Part shown: piece after piece, positions 16,208 through 24,902 of the stretch
How the letters are laid out: each line of letters opens with the position of its first letter
Numbering within the stretch: the stretch's first letter is position 1
Assembly: GCA_040274725.1 (NCBI GenBank)
Contig: JBEMAQ010000020.1
Coordinates: forward strand, 1 to 64,000
Length of the DNA stretch: 64,000 nucleotides
Source of the DNA: Solibacillus sp040274725
GTDB lineage: Bacteria > Bacillota > Bacilli > Bacillales_A > Planococcaceae
Direction of reading: 5' to 3'
Program-made: the position numbers and the translations under genes
The notes under the pieces: model-generated
Seen by the model: only the letters and a program-made list of their open reading frames with translations
Told to the model about the DNA's origin: nothing
Databases searched by the model: none

Positions 16208-17100
16208 GTAAAGTCCGCATTCAAAGCCGTTATCTCGCGATTCAAGAGTTAGCGAAGCATGAAAACTTATCGATTATTTTATTATGTAAAATCGCCAAGG
16301 TATCCCGTGCAGCTTACTACAAATGGCTCAATCGTCAACCCTCAGCACGGGAACTAGAGAACCAACAGTTAATAGCGTCTATCCAACATTTATATACACA
16401 AATAGATGGTATTTATGGCTACCGCCGTATCACAATGACTATTAACCGCCAACGTGAAAAAGAAAACTTAGCGAAAGTGAATAAGAAGCGTATTTATCGT
16501 CTAATGCAAATTTGTGGTTTAGAGGCGGTGATTCGCCGTCGTCCAAAAAAATACCGGAAGGTGAAACCAGATTACGTAGCTGAAAACGTGTTAGCACGTA
16601 AGTTTACAGCCGAAAAGCCGAATCAGAAATGGTGTACAGATGTGACGGAGTTCAAGTATGGCAACGGCAAGAAGGCTTATTTAAGTGCGATTATCGATCT
16701 TTATGATAAGTCCATTGTGAGTTATGTATTAGGTCCTTCAAACAATAATGACCTTGTTTTTAAGACGGTAAGACCAGCTATTCGTCAACTGTCAAAAGCT
16801 GAACTTCCACTTTTACATAGTGATCGTGGGTATCAATATACATCTAAAGAATTTAAACGAATTATGAAGAAGGCAAAACTAACACATAGTATGTCGAGAG
16901 TCGGCCGTTGCATCGATAATGGACCAATTGAGGCGTTTTGGGGGACACTGAAAGTAGAGAAGTATTATTTACATAAATTTGAGACGTTTGAGGAATTAAA
17001 ACACGCCATTGATACGTACATCGAATTCTATAACAACGAACGTTATCAAGAAACATTAAACGGCTTGAGTCCTTTAGAATTCAGAGCTCAAGCCGTTTAA
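16171..17100 (+). CDS. IS3 transposase OrfB (DDE integrase), by -1 frameshift
   Basis: Joined to OrfA by a -1 slip on A AAA AAG at 16171-16177; the -1 frame is open from there to TAA 17100 (about 307 residues). No standard start codon with a ribosome site exists at its beginning, although AAAGGAGG just downstream of the slip site is the sort of internal site that stimulates frameshifting. The catalytic DDE triad is complete: CTDVTEF, LHSDRGYQY and NGPIEAFWGTLK. A rve integrase core spans about 130-290 and ends NGLSPLEFRAQAV. Confidence 0.85.
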   Translation, partial: KKVRGNRKEVSLSKVRIQSRYLAIQELAKHENLSIILLCKIAKVSRAAYYKWLNRQPSARELENQQLIASIQHLYTQIDGIYGYRRITMTINRQREKENLAKVNKKRIYRLMQICGLEAVIRRRPKKYRKVKPDYVAENVLARKFTAEKPNQKWCTDVTEFKYGNGKKAYLSAIIDLYDKSIVSYVLGPSNNNDLVFKTVRPAIRQLSKAELPLLHSDRGYQYTSKEFKRIMKKAKLTHSMSRVGRCIDNGPIEAFWGTLKVEKYYLHKFETFEELKHAIDTYIEFYNNERYQETLNGLSPLEFRAQAV

Positions 17101-17192
17101 AGCATTTTTATTATTTCCACTGTCTACTTGACAGGGTGCAGTTCATATTTAAGAGGTATGTTTTTTGAGGTGCTTTTATATAATTATCCATT

Positions 17193-17642
17193 TTAATAGA
17201 AATCTATATCAATATTTTCTACGTTATTTTGTGCCATTTTTTGCATCCTTACTTCAAGCACACCATTTCTATACGTTGCCTTCACCCCGTCGCTAGATAC
17301 AGGACTTGGTAGGGAGACAGAGCGATGAAAGCCACCCACATAACGCTCTTTTCTAAACATGTTTTCTTCTTTTATTTCCGTTGTTGTATTGATGGAACCT
17401 CTGATACTTAACATATTTTGTTCAACATGGAGCTGAATATCGTCGTCCTTTTCTAGACTAGGGATATCGCAAGTAGCGATGACTTCCGTTGCTGTTTCAT
17501 GTACATCGACTTTCATGTCACCAAAGTTCCCAAGCATATTATCGAAAATACTGAAATCAAAAGGAAAAGTTGAAAATATCCGGTCAAAATCTTTTCTTAT
17601 ATTCGATAATTGTTTATATGAATCGTCAGGTAGTAACGACAT
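17193..17642 (-). CDS. Hsp20 small heat-shock protein
   Basis: 149 residues: a short variable N-terminus, then the alpha-crystallin domain (about 45-135) with KVDVHETATEVIATCDIP and the family-typical A/G-x-x-x-N-G-V motif (ATYRNGVLEV). It is an ATP-independent holdase, sometimes linked with spore coat (CotM/CotP-like) in sporulators. ATG 17642 has TAGGAGG upstream. The C-terminal I-x-I oligomer motif is represented by VENIDIDFY. Confidence 0.88.
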   Translation of the reverse strand: MSLLPDDSYKQLSNIRKDFDRIFSTFPFDFSIFDNMLGNFGDMKVDVHETATEVIATCDIPSLEKDDDIQLHVEQNMLSIRGSINTTTEIKEENMFRKERYVGGFHRSVSLPSPVSSDGVKATYRNGVLEVRMQKMAQNNVENIDIDFY

Positions 17643-17682
17643 CTTATAAGCCTCCTATTTACTTTTGCATATATTATGTGCA

Positions 17683-17756
17683 TGGATTATTAAATTGACT
17701 GGGTGAATATCAACCATTTAGTTTAATTTCAATTCACCGACAAATTTAATAATCCA
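17683..17756. repeat. Long inverted repeat between hsp20 and splB
   Basis: TGGATTATTAAATT pairs with AAATTTAATAATCCA, and inside it GGTGAAT pairs with ATTCACC, around a 25-base AT-rich loop. No T-run follows either arm. It could be a cruciform regulatory site, the transcript end of splB or a small MITE remnant. Confidence 0.6.
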
Positions 17757-17794
17757 CGCTTTCATATTAGCTAACTAAACACGGATTGCATTGC

Positions 17795-18823
17795 TCACGT
17801 AAAATATTCGAGTTTCGCATGTGGAAAGAACTTTTCTAGATAGCTGTATAATGCCGTTTTCATTTCATCCTCTTGTTCTTTTTGATAAATGTATTTACCG
17901 ATGCCATACTTTCCCCATTTAAGGCGTCTTGCGGATTCATCTAACTTTAATTTAGTCTTTGGATAGTTTTTCTGAATAACATTTTTTGCAGTCTTTGTAA
18001 AGCGGTGCTGAATGAATTCAAAGGTGATATCTTGTCGTGCATCCTGAGGTAACTCTGCATCCAAGCGCTCAAACATATGATAGTATCCTTCCTTCCACCC
18101 TTCATGAAGGTAAATCGGTGCGACAATAAAACCAAGTGGATAACCCGCTCGTGCTACTTTCCCAGCTGCTTCAATACGCTTGGCGAGAGGGGATGTGCCT
18201 GGTTCAAAGTTTTTGATGACATAGTCTGCATTGATGCTAAATCGAAATCGTGTGTGGCCGTTATGTTTCGCATCGAGTAGGTGATCGACATGATGAAATT
18301 TCGTTACAAATCGTAATCTCCCTAATTCGGTTTGGCCAAAATGTTCAATTGCCTTTTTTAATGAGTGCGTTAAGTGGTCTATCCCAACAATATCAGATGT
18401 ACAAGCTGCTTCAAATCGCGTAATCTCAGGGGCCCGCTCTTCGATATAGTGATCTGCCGCTGCAAAAATTTCATCGACATTCACATATGTACGAAGGTAA
18501 GGTTTACTCCCCATCGTTGTTTGTAAATAACAATAATGACAATGCCCCATACACCCCGTTGCAAGTGGAATCGCATATTCTGCGGATGGCTTGGACGTGT
18601 CAAATTTTAGTGTTTTACGAATGCCCACGACGAGTGTAGACTTTGCAATACGATATTTTTGTAAATCATTGTCCCCGGGAAGATTTCGTATCTGGTTATG
18701 TGAGGTCGTATAGCGAATCTCAATACCGAGCTCTTCAAATTTTTTTTTCAGTTCCAAACCAAGTGGATACTCCAAGGCTTTTGGTTCAAAATAAACAAGC
18801 TGGGGCATAAAAGGTTTATTCAT
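17795..18823 (-). CDS. splB: Spore photoproduct lyase
   Basis: 342 residues from ATG 18823, exactly the length and opening (MNKPFMPQLVYFEPKALEYP) of Bacillus SplB; the open frame extends 27 codons further but that part is not family-like. Radical-SAM cluster motif CMGHCHYC and the hydrogen-donor Cys (FEAACTSDIVG, near 140) are intact. The enzyme repairs 5-thyminyl-5,6-dihydrothymine in germinating spores using S-adenosylmethionine. No splA regulator is next to it. A weak ribosome site (GATGGG) is typical of a low-level sporulation gene. Its 5' end is duplicated as debris at 3.8-4.0 kb. Confidence 0.95.
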   Translation of the reverse strand: MNKPFMPQLVYFEPKALEYPLGLELKKKFEELGIEIRYTTSHNQIRNLPGDNDLQKYRIAKSTLVVGIRKTLKFDTSKPSAEYAIPLATGCMGHCHYCYLQTTMGSKPYLRTYVNVDEIFAAADHYIEERAPEITRFEAACTSDIVGIDHLTHSLKKAIEHFGQTELGRLRFVTKFHHVDHLLDAKHNGHTRFRFSINADYVIKNFEPGTSPLAKRIEAAGKVARAGYPLGFIVAPIYLHEGWKEGYYHMFERLDAELPQDARQDITFEFIQHRFTKTAKNVIQKNYPKTKLKLDESARRLKWGKYGIGKYIYQKEQEDEMKTALYSYLEKFFPHAKLEYFT

Positions 18824-19009
18824 AATGTTCGCCCATCTTGATGAAATACGGATTTCGAGTAAACATAAAACCATTTTTTCTGCTTTCGCTAAACACGTCA
18901 TCACCTTCTTTTCGTATTTGACATTAGTTTGTCTAAAGAAAGGAAATTAATGAGGTGGAAAATATGGCAGTTGTCTTTTGCGAATAACACTTCACGAATA
19001 GTAAATCAA

Positions 19010-19777
19010 TTAAATATGAAGGCGATTTGTGAAATGATGAACCAATGGCCAAGCGCGTACGTCTATCTTTTTGGCAAAATGCAGAATCGGTAAATCGCTT
19101 TCAACCGCAATACCTTGTTTGGATAGTATTGAATGATAACTAAATTCTGCCTCAGCTTCTTGCAATGTCCAAGGTTCGTGCAAAATATCACAGCGAAGCG
19201 GTACTCCTGAGGCATTTAATGTGTAAAAGCAGTAACGCTCAACCAGCCATTCCTCAAAGGAACCTTCAGCTGCTTGAAATGGCGCGGAAATTGGTCGATA
19301 GCTACACGCCAATTCGATTTCAGCGTCCAACCGTCTTTTACTTTCAAATTCAACCGTTGTGCCACGATTTTTAATCGCCATATCGGCGTACCAATAAGGT
19401 AGGTGATACAGCGTTTGCGCGCCTTTTACAGCAAGCCAATTGGCCGCGTCTAAGCTGAAAAAGTACACACCTGGCTTGCCGTCTAGCGTCACATACGTCC
19501 GAACATTGAGCTCGGGAAATGTATCTGTCCCCGGAATAGGCGGCAAGCCTCGCACCCCAACCCCCGACATACGAAACGGCACGACCCCAACCCAACACAC
19601 GCCATTATATGAATCTAAAGGCAATGCTTCAGGTACTAATTTGCGTAACACGTCAAATTGAATTGGGTAATGGGCAAACAAAAGATCGCTCCATGTTTGC
19701 TTCATCGTCCAAGGATAATTCGGGACAGCCCACGGACGATGGCTGTCATCCCATTTGTTTTTTAAATCTTTTCCCAC
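19010..19777 (-). CDS. DUF2071 (YqjF-like) protein
   Basis: 255 residues from GTG 19777 (AAGGAAG nine bases upstream). The family signatures RPWAVPNYPWTMKQTW, DLLFAHYPI and VGVVPFRMSGVGVRG are obvious, as is the FFSLDAANWLAV segment. YqjF/DUF2071 proteins have an acetoacetate-decarboxylase-like fold and no established substrate. It is cytoplasmic, with no membrane segment. It is 106 bases upstream of the longest splB frame on the same strand. Confidence 0.85.
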   Translation of the reverse strand: MGKDLKNKWDDSHRPWAVPNYPWTMKQTWSDLLFAHYPIQFDVLRKLVPEALPLDSYNGVCWVGVVPFRMSGVGVRGLPPIPGTDTFPELNVRTYVTLDGKPGVYFFSLDAANWLAVKGAQTLYHLPYWYADMAIKNRGTTVEFESKRRLDAEIELACSYRPISAPFQAAEGSFEEWLVERYCFYTLNASGVPLRCDILHEPWTLQEAEAEFSYHSILSKQGIAVESDLPILHFAKKIDVRAWPLVHHFTNRLHI

Positions 19778-20009
19778 AGCAAGTCACTTCCTTGATGATT
19801 TATTATGATGAAATTTTTAGCATTAAAATAGTTCAAACATGCAGGACACTACGCTAGTAAGTAGAAATTTCCTTTAACAGAATAGACATCTTTTCGTATA
19901 AAGCATTCATTGCGTAAGTTTCTGTGCGAAGAGACGCTACCTAAAACTATACTACCATTATATTGAAATAAATGGTTGGGGAATATACATCTGGTTAAAG
20001 AAATTAGAG

Positions 20010-20123
20010 ATGAAATCATTTAAAGCAGAATTATTTGCAACAGAAATATTTTACTCCACACATTTAAAACGTAAAATGCTTCATTTGGCAGAATGGATAT
20101 ACGACATATTTTATAATAAGTAA
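20010..20123 (+). CDS. Possible 37-aa orphan peptide
   Basis: The frame MKSFKAELFATEIFYSTHLK continues to a Trp/Tyr-rich end and TAA at 20121. The upstream ATTAGAG is a weak ribosome site. The region 19.86-20.69 kb has no long gene and carries other debris, so this may be a remnant. No family is recognised. Confidence 0.25.
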   Translation: MKSFKAELFATEIFYSTHLKRKMLHLAEWIYDIFYNK

Positions 20124-20214
20124 AAATTAGTATGTACCTTATATAAAAAGGATTTACCGCATGTAATTCAATATTTTTTACTAGGTAAAGTGGGAAGAAT
20201 GAGACTTTTTTAGT

Positions 20215-20378
20215 GTGGAAAAGGAGTTGATTTTCTTCAAAAGTCGATGGTTTTCAACTAAAAAGTGCCTGTTTGGAGCTGTTTTTCATCATTAATTTTT
20301 GCAGCTGGTTTCTTTGGAATGGGATGGGTTCTAGCTGGAATGATTGGGGATTTTAATGTGTTTTTAAGGCAGCTTTAG
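20215..20378 (+). pseudogene. Frameshifted small membrane protein
   Basis: From GTG 20215 the frame reads VEKELIFFKSRWFSTKK, then CLFGAVF, and runs out at 20300. A one-base shift near 20283 continues naturally as SSLIFAAGFFGMGWVLAGMI, then GDFNVFLRQL and a stop. Joined, this gives a protein of about 54 residues with a basic N-terminus and one Gly-rich membrane helix. The surrounding 400 bases are unusually rich in T and G on this strand. It is a probable broken gene; no family recognised. Confidence 0.35.
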
Positions 20379-20696
20379 CAAGAAAAGTAGTCCTTTTTTG
20401 CAAAAAAGAAGTGTTTTTAAACATTTTTTTGAAGGATTTTTCTAGGGAAAAGGATGTGCTTTGTGATGCTTTTTTGCTGTTTTATGATTTATTCATGAGC
20501 ATAGACACGTAATCTGATAGTTGGCACATAAATGAGAATATGTTGTATATGAATTTTGGGAAAGTGAGGATTTTTGGTTTGGAAAATTTTCTGAGGGAGG
20601 AATAGGAGGCAATTTTTTAGTTTTAATAAATCAATAGTTGCTAAATTAAGTAATTGATTTAAAATTTAGTAAATAGTCATTTAGGAGGTATTTGTA

Positions 20697-20906
20697 ATGC
20701 AAAAGCTAGGGGAAGTACAAATGGTCGAGAATATATTCGATGAATATTTAAAGTTAGCAACAAATGATGAGCGTGTGGATGTGCAATTAGTAGCAGCTAA
20801 GGAAAAAAATATCTTAAAGGATTTATTTTTTAGAAATAGTTTAAGAGAGAAGTATTCAATATGTAAAATAAGATATAAAAGACAGTTGAAGATATTGAAA
20901 CATTAG
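20697..20906 (+). CDS. Hypothetical 69-aa protein
   Basis: ATG 20697 stands behind a strong AGGAGG site. The first 50 residues are acidic and helical (ENIFDEYLKLATNDERVD), the last 20 strongly basic (KIRYKRQLKILKH). There is no membrane segment. The charge switch at the end suggests either a nucleic-acid-binding tail or a truncated gene. It is 32 bases before the MazG-like gene and may be co-transcribed with it. Not recognised. Confidence 0.5.
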   Translation: MQKLGEVQMVENIFDEYLKLATNDERVDVQLVAAKEKNILKDLFFRNSLREKYSICKIRYKRQLKILKH

Positions 20907-20938
20907 AAAAAATACATAGCTAGTCGAAAGGAGAACCT

Positions 20939-21265
20939 ATGCCAACCTACAACAAACTAGTCCGCGACCGCATCTTAGAGATCATCGCGGCAGACGGATT
21001 AACTTACAATGCACGGACATTACGACCAGAAGAGCATTTAATAGAAATTAAAAATAAATTATATGAGGAAGTAAAAGAGTTTGACGACACGACAAATGAG
21101 GACGATGCGCTAGAGGAATTGGCGGATGTACTTGAATTGATTCATGCGGCACTTAACGTATACGGCAAGTCCTATGCCGAGCTAGAGGCGGTACGTGTGC
21201 GGAAGCGGGACAAGCGCGGTGGCTTTGATAACGGCGATTATTTAATTGATGTTGAGGACAAATAG
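20939..21265 (+). CDS. MazG-like phosphoribosyl-ATP pyrophosphohydrolase
   Basis: 108 residues beginning MPTYNKLVRDRILEII, the hallmark of the all-alpha nucleotide pyrophosphohydrolase group annotated as phosphoribosyl-ATP pyrophosphohydrolase. The metal-binding acidic pattern is visible: KLYEEVKEF, then DDALEELADVLELI (E-x-x-E and E-x-x-D type). These hydrolyse nucleoside triphosphates to monophosphates; in non-histidine contexts they probably cleanse or deplete nucleotides. GAAAGGAG precedes ATG 20939. Its stop abuts the ATG of the PLD-helicase gene with no spacer, so the two are translationally linked. Confidence 0.85.
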   Translation: MPTYNKLVRDRILEIIAADGLTYNARTLRPEEHLIEIKNKLYEEVKEFDDTTNEDDALEELADVLELIHAALNVYGKSYAELEAVRVRKRDKRGGFDNGDYLIDVEDK

Positions 21266-23638
21266 ATGAAGCTCATTACGTCAAATTTAGTGGAGGAGCT
21301 TAAATCGCTTTGTGCGGACGCAACGCATATTAGCTGGGTGACGGCGTTTGCGATGAAATCCGGAGCCGAGCTGATGCTGCCGACATTGCAACGGGCACAG
21401 GCGCGCGGGGCGGTGATTCAAATTTTAGTGGGGGACTACTTGAATATTACACAGCCAGATGCGCTCACGCTGCTTGTAGAGGCATTGCCAGATGCAGAAA
21501 TTCGGATGTACAGGACATTTGGGCGTTCGTTTCATCCAAAGGCGTATTTATTTCAGTGTGAGGCGAGCGGGCATGTGATTGTGGGCTCGTCGAATTTATC
21601 AAAATCTGCGCTGTCTACAGGTATTGAGTGGAGCTTACATACGGTGGATTGTCATACATATGAGCAAGGGCTAGATGAGTTTTACAAGCTGTTTTACTCA
21701 GAGCACACGCATCAGCTAAACACGCTTAGAATTGCGCAGTACCGTGAGCAGTACGAGGCAGCTAATAGTGTGAGTAAGTTGTCGACTATGTGGGATGCGC
21801 GCGAGGAGACGGCGCTTATGTACGGCACGCAGCGTGAGGCGATAGTTATTCATGATCCGCCTGAGACGGTATTTGAGCCGCGCCCTGCACAAAGTTTAGC
21901 GCTAACAGCACTCTACGACACGATGCAGCAGGGCTATGATAAGGCGATGGTTGTGCTGGCGACGGGACTCGGGAAAACGTATTTAGCGGCATTTTTTGCT
22001 CGTAAATTTGACCGCGTGCTGTTTATTGCGCACCGTGAGGAGATTTTGGAGCAGGCGAAGGCGTCATTTCAGCGCATTCACCCGGAGCGCGCGGCAGGGT
22101 TTTATCATGCGGTGGAGAAAAATAGGGACGCGGAAATGCTGTTTGCGTCGATTTTTACGATTGCACAGCCACAGCATTTACAAAAGTTTGGACGAGATGC
22201 GTTTGATTTAATTGTCATTGACGAGTTTCACCATGCGGTTGCACCCGTCTACAGCAAGGTACTCGCGCATTTTCAGCCGGCCTTTTTACTTGGCATTACC
22301 GCGACACCGGACCGCTTAGATCATAAGGACGTGTTTGCGCTTTGTGATGGTAATGTCGCGCTTGAGGTGCATTTTTTAGATGCGATTGCGCGCGGTTGGC
22401 TCGCTCCGTTTCATTATTACGGGGTGCGTGATGAGATTGATTATGCGCACATTCGCTGGGCGGGTACGCATTATGATGAGGAACAGCTCATACATGCACA
22501 GCAGGATGCGCGGGTGCTGGCGAGCATTTACGAAAATTGGTGTACCTATAAGCAAACACGCACGATTGGCTTTTGTTCGTCTGTGCGACAGGCGAGGGCG
22601 CTCGCGGATTATTTTATGAGGCGAGGCGCGCGGGCAGTGGCACTTGTTGGGACAAATTCGAGGCATGAGCGGAAAAGAGCGCGTGAGCAACTGCTGAATG
22701 GTGCGGTGGATATTATTTTTACGGTCGATTTATTTAATGAAGGCGTGGATATTCCGACTGTGGATACATTACTATTTGTACGCCCGACCGAGTCACTCGC
22801 GATTTTCACGCAACAAATTGGGCGGGGCCTGCGTTTAGCGAACGGTAAGGAAAAGTGCGTGATTATTGATTGCATCGGCAATTACCGCAATGCTGACCGC
22901 AAATTGCGCGTCTTTTATCCGCAGCTGGTGGCAAGTAAAAAGCTGACACCGCAGCAGGTGCAGGTTATTGATGGCACGAATTGTGTCGTCGAGCTAGATT
23001 TAGCCGTTGTTGATTTACTAAAGGAAATGGCGCGGAAAAATACATCCTACAAGGCGCAAATGCTAGCGGCATACGTGGAGGTGAAGGCCGATTTAGGCAG
23101 GCGCCCGAGCTATTTAGACATGTATTTGCAGTGCGGATTTGTCGATGTGAATATTGCGCGTGAGTTTGGAAGCTTCGTGGGGATGTTAAAGCAGGTTGGC
23201 GAGTTAACAGAGACAGAACTTGAAATTTTCACACGCCATGAGTCACTACTTGTAGAAATCGAAAAAACGGCCATGACGAAAAGCTATAAAATGGTTGTAT
23301 TACAGGCGATGCTTACGCGCGGGGAGCAGCTTTTTGCAACGGGCATCACGGCAAAAGAGGTCGCCCCGTTATTTTTAACCTATTTAAATCACCCAGCACG
23401 TAAATGGATTGATGGTGTGGAGGACAGCAAGGTACAGACAGTCATCGAAAAGATGCCGATGACAAAGTGGGCAGCTAGTAGTAAGGGGCTTGCTTATTTT
23501 ATGGATGGAAAATTTGGCTTCAATGTAGAAATCGAGCCAGCGCATGCGGCCGTGTTGCATGAGTGGGTGTCAGAAATTTGCGAATTCCGTTTGCATCGTT
23601 ATTTTGCGCGGAAGGCGGAGCGGGTGACGGTAAATTAA
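21266..23638 (+). CDS. PLD-nuclease/DEXH-helicase fusion
   Basis: 790 residues. The N-terminal 170 residues are a phospholipase-D-type nuclease domain with one HKD motif (FHPKAYLFQ, near 90, then GSSNLS); one motif implies it acts as a dimer. A superfamily-2 helicase follows: Walker A ATGLGKTYLA (near 232), DEFHH (near 320), GITATPDR, and motif VI QQIGRGLRL (near 515). The C-terminal 230 residues match no domain I recognise. Such proteins, usually beside a MazG-like gene, are widespread as accessory genes and are often listed near restriction and defence loci; a DNA-processing or anti-phage role is inference. Only one base separates it from nothing: the MazG stop TAG is directly followed by ATG. 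Confidence 0.85.
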   Translation: MKLITSNLVEELKSLCADATHISWVTAFAMKSGAELMLPTLQRAQARGAVIQILVGDYLNITQPDALTLLVEALPDAEIRMYRTFGRSFHPKAYLFQCEASGHVIVGSSNLSKSALSTGIEWSLHTVDCHTYEQGLDEFYKLFYSEHTHQLNTLRIAQYREQYEAANSVSKLSTMWDAREETALMYGTQREAIVIHDPPETVFEPRPAQSLALTALYDTMQQGYDKAMVVLATGLGKTYLAAFFARKFDRVLFIAHREEILEQAKASFQRIHPERAAGFYHAVEKNRDAEMLFASIFTIAQPQHLQKFGRDAFDLIVIDEFHHAVAPVYSKVLAHFQPAFLLGITATPDRLDHKDVFALCDGNVALEVHFLDAIARGWLAPFHYYGVRDEIDYAHIRWAGTHYDEEQLIHAQQDARVLASIYENWCTYKQTRTIGFCSSVRQARALADYFMRRGARAVALVGTNSRHERKRAREQLLNGAVDIIFTVDLFNEGVDIPTVDTLLFVRPTESLAIFTQQIGRGLRLANGKEKCVIIDCIGNYRNADRKLRVFYPQLVASKKLTPQQVQVIDGTNCVVELDLAVVDLLKEMARKNTSYKAQMLAAYVEVKADLGRRPSYLDMYLQCGFVDVNIAREFGSFVGMLKQVGELTETELEIFTRHESLLVEIEKTAMTKSYKMVVLQAMLTRGEQLFATGITAKEVAPLFLTYLNHPARKWIDGVEDSKVQTVIEKMPMTKWAASSKGLAYFMDGKFGFNVEIEPAHAAVLHEWVSEICEFRLHRYFARKAERVTVN

Positions 23639-23656
23639 TGAGGGGGGACGAGTGAG

Positions 23657-23758
23657 ATGACATTTTATGATGAAGTGTATTCGAAATTGGCGTGTTATTT
23701 AACAATAGAGCGAATTGAAAAGGCAAATGAGGTATTTGAGAAAAACTTATTAATGTAA
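23657..23758 (+). CDS. 33-aa orphan peptide after the helicase
   Basis: ATG 23657 has a GAGGGGGGA site and the frame reads MTFYDEVYSKLACYLTIERI, then EKANEVFEKNLLM. It is helical, with one Cys. It may be a real small protein translated at the end of the operon or a truncated gene; the following sequence is a pseudogene. Confidence 0.35.
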   Translation: MTFYDEVYSKLACYLTIERIEKANEVFEKNLLM

Positions 23759-23782
23759 ACAAATGTAGCGTTTGTTAAATAA

Positions 23783-23959
23783 ATGGAACTACAGCATTAG
23801 AAAGAAGAAACATTAGCAAAAGTAAACGGGCAAAAAGGTCGTAACATACCAGTAACACAAGGCGCTGCTGTTAGTGCGCTAGGCTTGGCTGATATTAGTA
23901 CTGCTGTGGCAATTACATTAATTGTTACGTTGGACTTATTGTTATGGTCGCGATGGTAA
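23783..23959 (+). pseudogene. Small membrane protein gene with in-frame stop
   Basis: The frame reads MELQH, then a TAG, then KEETLAKVNGQKGRNIPVTQ, GAAVSALGLADISTAVAITL and IVTLDLLLWSRW to TAA. After the stop it looks like real protein with a C-terminal hydrophobic helix. One base change would restore a 58-residue protein. No family recognised; no ribosome site is seen for either half. Confidence 0.4.
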
Positions 23960-24083
23960 TGGTTTTTTCACTTACCGCCTGTACATTGGGATGACATTTT
24001 AATTGCGCTTGTTGTTTTTCAGTTAAGTATATTTTCGTCATTTAGTTCCGCTCCAGTATCTTTTTTCTCATTATAAATAAAAA

Positions 24084-24129
24084 TACCCTATAAGATAGAC
24101 TTTTTTCAAAGTGTCTATCTTATAGGGTA
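24084..24129. terminator. Bidirectional terminator with a 17-bp perfect stem
   Basis: TACCCTATAAGATAGAC pairs perfectly with GTCTATCTTATAGGGTA around a 12-base loop, with A-rich sequence on the left and T/A-rich sequence on the right. It closes the MazG-helicase side and could also stop transcription from the minus-strand genes at 24.2-24.9 kb. Confidence 0.75.
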
Positions 24130-24236
24130 CATTTTAAAACAGGTGGGCGCTATTTGACGCTTACGCTATAATGTTGTTCATTATTTTTTTCATAAAAATA
24201 AAGGGAATAGCCCTATTGCCCATTCCTCAAAAATCT

Positions 24237-24560
24237 TTATTTTTGTAATTCATTTAGAGCATCCATATATGTTTTTCTATTATCGATTATCAATTTCTCT
24301 AAATCTTTTATAAGCTCATCATAGTGTTTAACATCTGATTGATCTTTCACCATATACTTATAAAAAAGCATAAACGCATATGCGATTCCAGTATTATCTA
24401 CATAAACTAAACTATTTCCACTTTGCTTAATACTTGCATTACCATTTTCCGTTCTAATATCCATTGACGTATTATGAACTAGCTCATCCTTATATTTGTC
24501 AATAGACTTTTTTACATAGTGATCTATTAACTGTTCTAATTCCTTATTTTCAAATTTCAT
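24237..24560 (-). CDS. Hypothetical 107-aa protein
   Basis: ATG 24560 has a GGGAGGGAA site. Two helical segments rich in Lys/Glu (residues 1-30 and 70-107) flank a central beta-like part (MDIRTENGNASIKQSGNSLV). No membrane helix or signal. It is followed by the perfect-stem terminator at 24.1 kb. It may be co-transcribed with the 79-residue gene upstream, although a hairpin lies between. No family recognised. Confidence 0.6.
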   Translation of the reverse strand: MKFENKELEQLIDHYVKKSIDKYKDELVHNTSMDIRTENGNASIKQSGNSLVYVDNTGIAYAFMLFYKYMVKDQSDVKHYDELIKDLEKLIIDNRKTYMDALNELQK

Positions 24561-24597
24561 TTGAGTTCCCTCCCTTTCGTTTATGTACTAAACGATG

Positions 24598-24646
24598 AAA
24601 AAAAGCTAACCTACGAGTTTATTAACTTGTAAGCCAACTTTTTAAA
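24598..24646 (-). terminator. Probable terminator between two small genes
   Basis: On the minus strand TTGGCTTACAAGTT pairs imperfectly with AACTCGTAGGTTAGC and is followed by seven T. Confidence 0.5.
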
Positions 24647-24662
24647 ATTAGTTACTCATCCA

Positions 24663-24902
24663 TTAATGATTACCACTGCGTGATAACCAAGAGTTACCGT
24701 TGTACACAAAAACGCTTGTTCTGCTGTCTTGGTCCGCGTCTTGGTCATTTCTAATTCTATTTCTTGCTGCTGCATTTGAGGCTGCCACTGCTGTATTATC
24801 ATTATCATTTCTGTTGAAATTAGCACTAAGGTTAACTAATTCTTGTCTTAGAGCAGCTACAATTACATTCACTAAAACATCTTCATCTCTACCATTGCTC
24901 AT
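24663..24902 (-). CDS. Hypothetical 79-aa protein, Asn/Asp-rich
   Basis: ATG 24902 has a GGGAGGGAA site almost identical to that of the next gene. The protein has a helical first third (DVLVNVIVAALRQELVNL), then a strongly Asn/Asp/Arg-rich middle (NRNDNDNT, NRIRNDQDADQD) and a Ser/Gly end. Low-complexity Asn/Asp stretches are common in spore-coat or surface proteins, but I recognise no family. Confidence 0.55.
   Translation of the reverse strand: MSNGRDEDVLVNVIVAALRQELVNLSANFNRNDNDNTAVAASNAAARNRIRNDQDADQDSRTSVFVYNGNSWLSRSGNH

Larger units (their letters stand above)
15465..17140 (+). mobile_element. IS3-family insertion sequence (IS150-like), 1.68 kb
   Basis: Imperfect terminal inverted repeats of about 22 bases: TGCTCCCCATTAGGTAGACA on the left, and on the right (read inwards) TGCACCCTGTCAAGTAGACA. 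They match at 15 of the first 20 positions. The element carries orfA and orfB with a slippery A AAA AAG between them. No matching 3-4 base target duplication is visible (left flank GATA, right flank GTTC), so either it arose by recombination or the duplication has decayed. Both frames are intact, so the element may be active. Confidence 0.85.
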
